From Lewinellaceae bacterium (lineage in GTDB: Bacteria; Bacteroidota; Bacteroidia; Chitinophagales; Saprospiraceae): a DNA stretch of 64,000 bases. The notes beneath the pieces were generated by a model. It saw only the letters and a program-made list of their open reading frames with translations. It did not search any database and was not told where the DNA came from. This document shows, one piece after another, positions 45,801 to 51,468 of this stretch; the first letter of the stretch is position 1; each line of letters begins with the position of its first letter. Where the stretch lies: assembly GCA_020636325.1 (NCBI GenBank), contig JACJYC010000005.1, forward strand, positions 434,001 to 498,000, read 5' to 3'. The position numbers and the translations under genes are program-made.

Positions 45801-45832
45801 GAAACAGTGTCATCCGGGTGATTAAAATATAA
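39872..45832 (+). CDS. Giant secreted M4 metallopeptidase fused to propeller, PKD, EF-hand/dockerin-like and T9SS modules
   Basis: 1986 residues from the ATG at 39872. Signal peptide (ILFTALLLTLSG) and an FTP/PepSY propeptide come first. The thermolysin-type domain (about 235-595) has the zinc site H398-E-Y-T-H402 and E422 in NEGLADIFG, plus the downstream catalytic His in HHNSTVIGRW. Ig-like beta modules follow, then about 600 residues of repeats like GPDGKLYIISESNGI and LMWIGTRGGGLAKV that match two-component-regulator propeller blades. A PKD module (PAPGEYPVTLEA) is near 1525. Two calcium-loop motifs, DVNKDNIVD at 1645 and DANGDGRID at 1700, make a dockerin-like pair. A T9SS domain ends the protein. 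It is a cell-surface or released protease. Confidence 0.9.
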   Translation: MKKSAVPTILFTALLLTLSGMQSSGLRLFNWKVKEESSLPEVNANAVARQTMLETLVQKGSRLNALRFRSDAQVKLEDFLTGAFAADFRFCDRDQWRLINARQDQWGIRHYKLTQFREGVKVYGMTYLLHEKNGRIISANGSFLPCAELSAIPVVSHEEARSIAVHSVPGRQYAWEKPGMDSLLRAANDDPEANFYPEGELVWLPGSLLNPTRGKETSEKLTWHFKVYTLAPFEGHEVFVDAATGVVLASWALTPNCIPAQGTALYQSGSVDFCVSSVVGPNGAGYRLYDTDRNIRTLDNLGLDQSIVIADYFYPTLLWAPAQRTAVAAHWGMKETYDYFQSYQNWLHFDNKPGSPTWIWTNFGDEYSNARKTPLGIVAGNGDGVQFGPFVSLDIIAHEYTHGIIEHTSNLGFYNESGALNEGLADIFGVVVEMSTLGPNSNYLLGEKIHLADTLTGIRRIDFPNLQKLPDTYYGLYWQDFGNCSTADCFIHHNSTVIGRWFYLLVNGETGVSENNDFYQINGIGLNAAARLVFEVMTNYLPENADFADFREYLLLAADNLSGYDLSNIAQAFCAVGIGPCDLSELEDVDVTVSAPDGNFFEGDTIMVDWSGISLNEKVDIQISLDNGINYQLVVAGYPNTEHYEWIAPGFNSDLCRIRVRKADDPLVSGVSNIFAIKGCNLLAHFTLNDNSPCFGQTVIAANSQVLPGVNYAWAVDGLPAIASPGSLSISLLSGGGGHIISLIAERGGCRDTFDLELFVEPEPTAEFSYTVNNQFITVLAQNEKAKAVTFTLNGVPLQNQGASGFSFPVETPGNYTICLYVNDECSAGALPPVCKEVEVPATIICDSDAEQVSQFNNTSLISDVIDYGDSLILATTGGLVFYNKNTEAFSVVNNANSALPADHLGSVAVDRENEVIYATVTGCKGFVELVKPDFHPIFHSVLDLQGLNSNDIVKLKMGPDGKLYIISESNGIRVAERTNGLLHITHSITSAQGLPEGYKISDIEFSSENLMWIGTRGGGLAKVVNGAVEEILAFGGNIQNRYIQTMYADSSGVWFSTLGGGDTLRFWGNDLPLAFGYGLSNAPPVSIAKGLNGHIYFGVTLNNYILEFDGSNFSLFDGLASCCYSKGPVVKLLSDKTTGNFWVGLREKLVAWDGVEDWTYKNTSITPFISNNIQYIFADDEEVIVTANEGAYLYNGVSFDSIEIGSFLPYQPSSSYLWVFDFTSEMVKDHIGRKWAAVGFYDMALCFLDPDPQFGWSFIKKEDLPFQSPIKRLLYHNEKLYIATYQEGLFILDLSNYSFEHFYQANSPIWPTWDGEMAFDPQYRLWLSNKGVSGSGQDLLVFDGAIWTTLTVPNTTGVRNLAFTGSGTLFVSTSENKILQYDGSEWLEISDLNLAIAGNAVQINDVQISRNGDLMIGTTAPNPLLFKDGTFGLIISDTTGAIREVYNEFNSGLPSSNIKTIKQTSQGTIWVITDNGTGMIQPYIETITPDFAFEGTCSGIPIHFINKTAGGSGFNWTIAGQSVGVGKNLNYTFPAPGEYPVTLEAITPDGCTVSTTRIVKVNPSAASSAKDQDLSLCDNSATLTAPEGMDQYTWKFGTQTLGHTQTQAVTQSGAYLLEITDHCGNMATATFNVLLTTDCVWPGDVNKDNIVDIYDWALMGIAFGAFGPSRTDITTGWQGYPAQNWSGLLFQNINLKHFDANGDGRIDLADFEAILVNYERTHGNYPGAPIQVESPYAFIPLVEVDTALTHGDTLALRVVVLATHESGQELPLYAAAGKLHWDLQGVSPQDIRFSFENASFSDNQQTVITMARVYPERNEIPFAFTGLDHQNFPEVSVIGEAHFLVVDDVVGLGDTLALKFNIDGPQGLVNTGNFIPLGGVDRSYRFTAGELTKSTDPPGRPIDEPLFTVFPNPVSDRLNIIYELDAVREVTFTLFTAQGTEVWKETVRTGQHLQKSLPVSGLPPGLYLLSAETAIGNSVIRVIKI

Positions 45833-45941
45833 CGAAAATCAGCATTGCGGATGCATCAGATCTGCTGCAATTGACCAATGCAGCCCGGTATTTTATTGCC
45901 TGGAATTCACATTCGATTTTATACCACTAAAAAATGATCTT

Positions 45942-46499
45942 ATGAAAACCCTTTTCATTTCATTCATCACGCTGGTAAGCATATCGGCATGTATCGGTCA
46001 ATCAAATCCTCCTTTGCATTTTTTAAGTCCGAAACTGATGGAGCAAAAAGAGATTACTGTTTTCCCCATAGCGGATTTTCGGGAAAACCAGGGCACTGCC
46101 TTCAATTTGGCCGATTTCACTCAAAACATCATGGTCAAGAAGCTCAATCGATTGAAATATAAAGGAAAAGCTGGAGTTGTTCAAAAGGAAATCTATAAAG
46201 ACCTTTCCCTGGACCAAGTAATGCAGCCCGCTCCCGAATTGCTGAGCAGGTTGGAAAATTTTAAAGGCGCGGCCATTTTGATTCCGGTTTTAACCCAATA
46301 TGAGAGCAAAATGGGATTGGGTTGGGGCACCGAAGTCCAGTTAAGTGCTTTGATCCTGGAACCGGAGTCGGGTGAAGTCATCTGGAGACATACCGGATCC
46401 GGTGAGGATTACGGCCCCTTGATCAAAGGGATCAACCAACGTACCGCCATGCAAAACACAACCCTGGACTTAATGCGTGGCCTTCCGAAGAATAAGTAA
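45942..46499 (+). CDS. Small lipoprotein, GNA1162/CsgG-like fold suspected
   Basis: 185 residues. The signal ends with lipobox ISAC. The mature domain has motifs EITVFPIADFRENQG, LIPVLTQYES and LSALILEPESGEVIWRHTGSG. The last recalls GNA1162- and CsgG-type lipoproteins, in which an antiparallel sheet carries 'l.d..tg.v.W'. That assignment is low-confidence. It follows the M4 peptidase gene by 109 bp on the same strand and may act in its export or anchoring. Confidence 0.65.
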   Translation: MKTLFISFITLVSISACIGQSNPPLHFLSPKLMEQKEITVFPIADFRENQGTAFNLADFTQNIMVKKLNRLKYKGKAGVVQKEIYKDLSLDQVMQPAPELLSRLENFKGAAILIPVLTQYESKMGLGWGTEVQLSALILEPESGEVIWRHTGSGEDYGPLIKGINQRTAMQNTTLDLMRGLPKNK

Positions 46500-46578
46500 A
46501 CCGCACAACGTCACTTCTTAGTTCAAAACCACAATACTAACCATTTATTAATCAATTTATTAAATAAAATTCACAGTC

Positions 46579-47124
46579 ATGAAAAGGATTTTTCTTCTTG
46601 GATGCCTGGCGGCATTCCTGTCCGCTTATTCATTCGCCCAAGGCAGCGAAAACACGTTGAAACAAATAGAGTTCATCGGCAAAAAGCCTTATTACGACGG
46701 CCAGCGCCTTAGAAAAGTAAAAGAACTGAAAGCCTTAGTAGACCAGGTGAATGATAAAAGCACCCTTGATGCATTTTCAAGCATGAAGACAGACCAAACG
46801 ATCGCGATTGTGAGCTACAGCGGCGGAATTCTGTTCAGTTTATTGACCATCAATAATGCATTGCAGTATACCAAAGCTGTAAATGAACGGGATTGGGATA
46901 TTGCTCATGACCTGGAACAAAAAAGAACAGGTTTACAGCTGAAGGCACTTGGCTGTTATTCAGCAGCTATCGTATTTTCATTACTCAGAAATAAAAATTA
47001 CCGCAAAACCGCAGAAGCCTATAACAGATCTTGGGGTTTAAGCCAATCCGATTCAAGATCGCCCGTGCAAATTGGTTTTGCCAAAGAGGGGTTGGGGGTC
47101 GGTTTGACCATTTCGCTCCGCTAA
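46579..47124 (+). CDS. Small secreted or membrane protein of unknown function
   Basis: 181 residues with a signal peptide (LAAFLSAYSFA|Q). Two moderately hydrophobic stretches lie near 75-90 and 121-138. A charged region in between has ERDWDIAHDLEQKRTG. No recognised family. It is 79 bp after the lipoprotein gene and ends before a strong terminator, so the two genes after the M4 peptidase are probably one transcript. Confidence 0.65.
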   Translation: MKRIFLLGCLAAFLSAYSFAQGSENTLKQIEFIGKKPYYDGQRLRKVKELKALVDQVNDKSTLDAFSSMKTDQTIAIVSYSGGILFSLLTINNALQYTKAVNERDWDIAHDLEQKRTGLQLKALGCYSAAIVFSLLRNKNYRKTAEAYNRSWGLSQSDSRSPVQIGFAKEGLGVGLTISLR

Positions 47125-47145
47125 CGGCTCAACCCAAGCCGAAGC

Positions 47146-47197
47146 AGGAATTGCCCTGAATCCAAATTCTTAAAAATTCAGGGCGATTCCTTTCTTT
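47146..47197. terminator. Bidirectional terminator between convergent genes
   Basis: AGGAATTGCCCTGAAT (47146-47161) pairs with ATTCAGGGCGATTCCT (47176-47191) with one internal mismatch and a 14-nt loop; the plus strand continues TTCTTT. It separates the small secreted protein gene from the TonB receptor gene that comes from the other side. Confidence 0.75.
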
Positions 47198-47227
47198 AGC
47201 GATTTCCAAATCAGTGCGATCGAACCC

Positions 47228-49639
47228 CTAAAACCGCAACCGCCCCGAAACCATCACATTCCGCCCCGCCGCAACAATACCCGATGAATACGGGCGATAG
47301 CGTTGGTCGGTGATGTTCTCCACGCCGGCGGTTATCGACAGGTTATCGGTCAGCTGGTACATGGCTTTGAAATTGAGGGTGTACCAGGCAGGGGAATACG
47401 GGTTGCCGTCCGCGTCCATGGCGTAAATGTAGCCTTTGCCCTGTTCTTCCGGCGCCAGGTTCTCGTAGGAAACTTCCCCGTTATAGACGGCGTACAGGTC
47501 CAGTTTGGCGCGCTCCCGCTTCCAGGTGAAGTGGGTGGCCCCGAACCAGGGCGCCGCATGCCGCAAAGGAGCTGTGCTGCCGTCGTCGAGTTCCTCCTCG
47601 CCGTTCTGGTAGTTGAAGCGGGTGGTCAATCCGAAACCCGCCGGAAGTTTCAGTTCAAAACCGGCCTGAATGCCGAAAACATGCGCCTGGGCGGCATTCT
47701 GGATGGCCTGTACCTGGCTCAGCTCGCCGTCATACAGGATGCTGTCCTGGCCGTTGAGCGTGAAGTCGCGGCGAACCAGGGCATGGTCCAGTATCGTGTA
47801 GTACGCCGTGAAGTCCACCTTCGCGACCCCGCCGATGATCTTGCTGATGCCCGCTTCGGCGTTCCAGGCGTATTCCGCTTCCAGGTCGGGGTTAGGGATG
47901 ACCACCGACCCGGGTTCCGAATCGAATACCTTGCCCACGTCGTCTACATTGGGTACCCGGAATCCGGTTGAGAGGTTGAGGTTCAACTGCCAGCTTTCGG
48001 CCGGCAGCCAGGCTGCTCCTATGCTTCCGGTCAGCGCGCCGGAATTGATTTCCGCCTTCTTGAAAGGAAAGTCGTAGAAGTCCTGGTTGAATTCGGCATC
48101 CAGCGCAACCTGGTTGTAGCGCAGTCCGGCCTGCCAGGTGATGGACCTGGACGGTTTGTAGCGGTAAGTCGCGTAGGCTGCGTAGGAATTCCAGGTAGCC
48201 GGGTTGGGATATCGGGCCGGGCCTTCCACAACGGCGCCGGTTTCAATATTCTTATCTGTTCCGGTTGAGTTGACGTTGTTGAACAAGGCTTCCAGGCCGT
48301 AAAACACCGTGCTTTTGCCGCTCAACCCCTTTTCGAGATCGAGGTTGACGGAAAAGACATCTACCTGCTCTACCCGGCTCCGCAGTTCGCTATCCCCGAA
48401 ATCGCGGTCGTGCCGGCTTTCCTCAAAATTTTGCAGGGCGATGGTGGCCGACAGGTTGTCGTACAGCCCGCCGGAACCGGCATGAGCGATATTCAGCGCG
48501 TTCATCATCCATTTCTGGGGCCCGTAATACCATTCCCCGGAGCGTTGATTGCCGTTGCCGCGATAACGGATGAGGCGGTCGTAGCGCGAATAATCGGAGG
48601 TATTGGAATAGTGGAATCCGTAGTTGAATTCCAGGTCCTTCCCGGGTTTGAACCGGATCTTCTGCATGACATTGAGCTGGTTGTAACCCGTCGGGCGCTG
48701 CACCAGCGGATCGGGGTTGGTCAGCATGGTATCCCTGCCGTTGACGGTGGCGCCGTACGTATTCCGCAGGTATTCTTCGGGGCCGTGCTTCCCCATTTTC
48801 AGGTCGCCGAAGTCGCTGTAGGTCACACTGGTGGTGAATCCCCATTTGGGCAACCCGATGTTGACGTCGAAATGCCCCGTTTTTTCCGAACCGGCCGACG
48901 ACCAGCGCGCCAGTGCAGAGCCGTTCACCATCGCCTTATCGCCTGACGAAAGATGGGGTTTCAGGGTATAAAAACTCATGACGCCGCCGATCGCATCGCT
49001 GCCGTAGATCACCGATCCCGGGCCGAAGATGACCTCCGTTCTGTCCAATGAGAGCGGATCCAGGGAAATGACGTTTTGCAGGTTTCCGCTTCTGAAAATA
49101 GCGGTGTTCATGCGCACCCCGTCAACTGCGATCAATACCCGGTTGGTGGCAAAGCCGCGGATCATGGGGCTGCCGCCGCCCAGCTGGCTTTTCTGAATGA
49201 ATACCTCTCCTGAAGCGCCCAACAGGTCGGCTGCGGTCTGCGGGTTCTGGAAAACGACCTCCTCGGGTTTGATCGAAGCGATTCGCACCGGGATTTCACG
49301 TTTGTCCTGTTCCCAACGGGAGGCAGATACCACGATCTCGTCGAACGTCAGTTCATCGGGTTGCATCAGAACGACAAACGACATGGTCCTCAGATCCTGG
49401 AGGCTGTAAGCCGCAGGCCGGAATCCGAGCAGGTTAAAGAACAGGCTGTCGGCGCCGTTGAATGCAGCCAGGTCAACCTTTCCCTCCGGATCGGTCATGG
49501 CCGATACCTGGGGGCGAACACTGGATATGCTGACCAGCTCCAGCGGATGATTGTCGATTTTATCTTTAACGGTCAATACCTGCGCCCGGACACCCAGTCC
49601 CAGCGCCAGGAAAAGCCCGCAAATAAGGGTCCTTTTCAT
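47228..49639 (-). CDS. TonB-dependent outer-membrane receptor, heme/hemoglobin type
   Basis: 803 residues from the ATG at 49639, which starts a signal peptide (FLALGLGVRA|Q). A carboxypeptidase-D-regulatory-like domain lies at about 20-100. The plug domain, about 110-230, contains the signature VLIAVDGVRMNTAIFRSGNL, then IEVIFGPGSVIYGSDAIGG-like sequence, as in hemoglobin/heme/transferrin receptors. A 22-strand beta-barrel follows with a final aromatic residue (RLRF). It imports an iron-bearing ligand or another large substrate using TonB energy. No partner lipoprotein is adjacent. The long leader upstream holds a hairpin but no recognisable riboswitch boxes. Confidence 0.92.
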   Translation of the reverse strand: MKRTLICGLFLALGLGVRAQVLTVKDKIDNHPLELVSISSVRPQVSAMTDPEGKVDLAAFNGADSLFFNLLGFRPAAYSLQDLRTMSFVVLMQPDELTFDEIVVSASRWEQDKREIPVRIASIKPEEVVFQNPQTAADLLGASGEVFIQKSQLGGGSPMIRGFATNRVLIAVDGVRMNTAIFRSGNLQNVISLDPLSLDRTEVIFGPGSVIYGSDAIGGVMSFYTLKPHLSSGDKAMVNGSALARWSSAGSEKTGHFDVNIGLPKWGFTTSVTYSDFGDLKMGKHGPEEYLRNTYGATVNGRDTMLTNPDPLVQRPTGYNQLNVMQKIRFKPGKDLEFNYGFHYSNTSDYSRYDRLIRYRGNGNQRSGEWYYGPQKWMMNALNIAHAGSGGLYDNLSATIALQNFEESRHDRDFGDSELRSRVEQVDVFSVNLDLEKGLSGKSTVFYGLEALFNNVNSTGTDKNIETGAVVEGPARYPNPATWNSYAAYATYRYKPSRSITWQAGLRYNQVALDAEFNQDFYDFPFKKAEINSGALTGSIGAAWLPAESWQLNLNLSTGFRVPNVDDVGKVFDSEPGSVVIPNPDLEAEYAWNAEAGISKIIGGVAKVDFTAYYTILDHALVRRDFTLNGQDSILYDGELSQVQAIQNAAQAHVFGIQAGFELKLPAGFGLTTRFNYQNGEEELDDGSTAPLRHAAPWFGATHFTWKRERAKLDLYAVYNGEVSYENLAPEEQGKGYIYAMDADGNPYSPAWYTLNFKAMYQLTDNLSITAGVENITDQRYRPYSSGIVAAGRNVMVSGRLRF

Positions 49640-49856
49640 AATTGAATTTTTAAACAGGAAACATGGCAACAGGAGCTGTCCCGGTTTTTCGGAACAGCCG
49701 GCTTGCTGAAACTGACCGGCAATTTTCTCCTGTTGAATTTGGCAATAGCCGGACCTTGCGAACCTTGTGTTTCCTCCGTGTACCTTGCAGTGATCGGTTA
49801 CCCGCCTGGCGCACAAAGGGGTTTCACAAAGAATGCAACGGCATATAGGGAAAATG
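49640..49856 (-). promoter_or_regulatory. Leader region of the TonB receptor
   Basis: 217 bp with a minus-strand hairpin GCTGTTCC...GGGACAGC (about 49674-49697). Further upstream are words of the aaacacaagg / tttgtgaaac type, close to the low-complexity phrases of other spacers. I looked for the cobalamin riboswitch box and do not see it. No gene. Confidence 0.4.
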
Positions 49857-50393
49857 TCAGAAAAGCGACTGCGGAGGAGGGGAAGGCTGTTCGACCTCGC
49901 AGGTTTTCAGCCCGAAATGGTAAGCAGGTATCATTTTAGCGGCACGAAAAGCCGTTTGAACGCAATGATCAAATTCAGCCATGCACGACATGGATTCCAA
50001 TAGCCTCAGCAGCAGGTCGCGATGGTTGCCCTTTTCTGAATGATCCGGATCAGAACCGTCAAAGATCTCCAGGAATCGGGAAAAAAGGCGGGTTTCTTCC
50101 TCGTCGGACACGCAATAGAACAAAATGGCATCCGGCGTCGATTCCTGCCGCACAATATCGTACCGCATGCCGTCAAAAAGGACTTCATGCCGGTTGATGT
50201 GCCTGAAGTTGTGATCCTGTTTCTCCGATCCGGCAATCTTGATCAGGACAAGGTCTTCGTCGGGAATACCCGACCGCATGCGCTGTTCCAATTCCCACCG
50301 GATCTGCATTCCGCAAACCTGGAATACCACCAGATAACCCGCCACCTGAAACAGCAGGCAGATCAGCAGACATATGGCGTAGGTCCTTCTCAC
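49857..50393 (-). CDS. Small membrane-anchored protein of unknown function
   Basis: 178 residues if started at the GTG at 50393, just before the single transmembrane helix (YAICLLICLLFQVAGYLVVF). The frame is open to a GTG at 50486, but that extension covers a hairpin followed by nine T on the minus strand, so I prefer the later start. The rest is a soluble domain with KIAGSEKQDHNFRHINRHEV and a helical C-terminus containing three Cys. No family is recognised. It lies 217 bp upstream of the TonB receptor on the same strand. Confidence 0.55.
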   Translation of the reverse strand: MRRTYAICLLICLLFQVAGYLVVFQVCGMQIRWELEQRMRSGIPDEDLVLIKIAGSEKQDHNFRHINRHEVLFDGMRYDIVRQESTPDAILFYCVSDEEETRLFSRFLEIFDGSDPDHSEKGNHRDLLLRLLESMSCMAEFDHCVQTAFRAAKMIPAYHFGLKTCEVEQPSPPPQSLF

Positions 50394-50442
50394 AAATTTT
50401 CGATCAGGGTCGAAAATTACGCTTTTTGAAGGCGTCGAGATA

Positions 50443-50486
50443 AAAAAAAATGGGCTAACCGCATTCGATCCCTCGGTATAGCCCAC
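50443..50486 (-). terminator. Rho-independent terminator
   Basis: The minus strand reads TGGGCTA, a loop, TAGCCCA, then nine T (A-run at 50442-50450 on plus). It probably ends the 2TM-domain gene at 50670, past the inverted repeat array. Confidence 0.6.
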
Positions 50487-50518
50487 TTGTTAGTATGAAA
50501 AAACTACTTATCTTTCTT

Positions 50519-50668
50519 TAGTCGTAAGTTGGTTAGTCGTAAGTCGTAAGTTGGTTAGCCGTAAGTCGTAAGTATTGCCTAAAACCCACTTACGACTTAT
50601 CACTTATGACTTACGACTTACGACTTACGACTTATGACTTACGACTTATGACTTACAACTTACGACTA
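50519..50668. repeat. Inverted array of agtcgtaagt / acttacgact words
   Basis: The left half (50519-50573) repeats gtcgtaagt words, and the right half (50587-50668) repeats the complement, acttacgact and acttatgact. The 13-bp centre has no repeat. The two halves can pair over more than 50 bp as a cruciform or a long RNA stem. It lies between a membrane-protein gene and the 2TM-domain gene. No coding potential. Confidence 0.85.
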
Positions 50669-50669
50669 A

Positions 50670-51035
50670 TCAAACCATATCCCGGTCGCGCCATTTCCGG
50701 TCGGATCCTTCATAATACAGCGGCTCGGGCGTTTCCTCGGTTTTGCGGCGTTCGCGCTCTTCCATCCAGTCATTCCAGTCTTCGCCGAACCAGCCGTTGG
50801 TGCCCGGGAAACCGAACGCCTTGACATAGCTGACCGCAATGAAAATACCCCAGATCATGCTGGCCGTCCACCAGCCTTGCGCATGACCGCTCATCGTCAG
50901 GAAGAACATGATCATGTTGACGATCAGGTAGGAACGCAGGCGTTTGTAAAAGCGCATCTTCGGGGAAAGCGTTTTCTTTTCGTGATGGATCCTGTGGTAA
51001 CCCTGATGCGAGCATTTATGGTGGTGATGGCCCAT
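50670..51035 (-). CDS. 2TM domain-containing membrane protein
   Basis: 121 residues. An N-terminal His-rich start (MGHHHHKCSH) precedes a basic region and two hydrophobic helices (YLIVNMIMFFLTMSG and ASMIWGIFIAVSYVKAFGF) of the PF13239 2TM type, then a charged, Trp-rich tail (WFGEDWNDWMEERERRK). In other Bacteroidota the domain occurs alone or fused to LytS-like kinases. The His/Cys cluster could bind metal. Inner membrane; function unknown. Confidence 0.8.
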   Translation of the reverse strand: MGHHHHKCSHQGYHRIHHEKKTLSPKMRFYKRLRSYLIVNMIMFFLTMSGHAQGWWTASMIWGIFIAVSYVKAFGFPGTNGWFGEDWNDWMEERERRKTEETPEPLYYEGSDRKWRDRDMV

Positions 51036-51174
51036 TGCGTTTTTCTTTTTTATTTGTTGACTGACTGTGCAGCCGTTGTGAATGAATGATACTGCAATGT
51101 ACGGCCAGGACCGGCCGAAATGCCAGAAAATCCGACAAAGCCTAGCAGAAATCCGAAGAAATGCTTTAAACGTG
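51036..51174. other. Intergenic region, nothing recognised
   Basis: Spacer upstream of the 2TM gene and before the 37-bp palindrome. No convincing frame, hairpin or promoter box at the expected position. Confidence 0.4.
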
Positions 51175-51211
51175 TTACGTGTCGGACACTTTCAAAGTGT
51201 CCGACACGTAA
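51175..51211. repeat. 37-bp near-perfect palindrome
   Basis: Arms of 18 bp (TTACGTGTCGGACACTTT at 51175-51192 and its exact complement at 51194-51211) around a single c. A degenerate third half (gaggtgtccggtacgtaa) follows at 51219-51236. The palindrome is isolated in a spacer between two minus-strand genes. Confidence 0.85.
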
Positions 51212-51360
51212 GCACATCAGAGGTGTCCGGTACGTAATGGTTTGCCGGCCGCAATAAAGGGCATTTTCATCAAAGCGTAAAATGAGCGCGGGCGAGGAAG
51301 TGAAGCATCTCGTTGCTCCTCCTCCCCGCCCGCGCTGCTCAGGCTGTGGGTTGAATCCTT

Positions 51361-51445
51361 TCAGGCTTTAAAAGCCTTGAGGGCTTATCAATCCCGGGGG
51401 TGCATCTCCGTCCAGGCTTAACAATCCTTGAAGGCTTATCAATCC
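51361..51445. repeat. Two imperfect 34-bp direct repeats
   Basis: Copies at 51361-51394 and 51412-51445 match at 29 of 34 positions, with start-to-start spacing of 51 bp (17 codons in one frame). The first contains the dyad AGGCTT-tta-AAAGCCT. They sit just past the stop of the glycine-rich secreted protein gene. Confidence 0.7.
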
Positions 51446-51468
51446 TGGACGAAGACGGCCAGCCGGTT

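Noticed and set aside
49640..49856. Possible cobalamin riboswitch before the TonB receptor
   Set aside because: I looked for the conserved B12 box and supporting stems on the minus strand and do not see them; only a simple hairpin is present.
50394..50486. N-terminal extension of the small membrane protein to the GTG at 50486
   Set aside because: It overlaps a hairpin with nine T on the same strand, which better fits a terminator.
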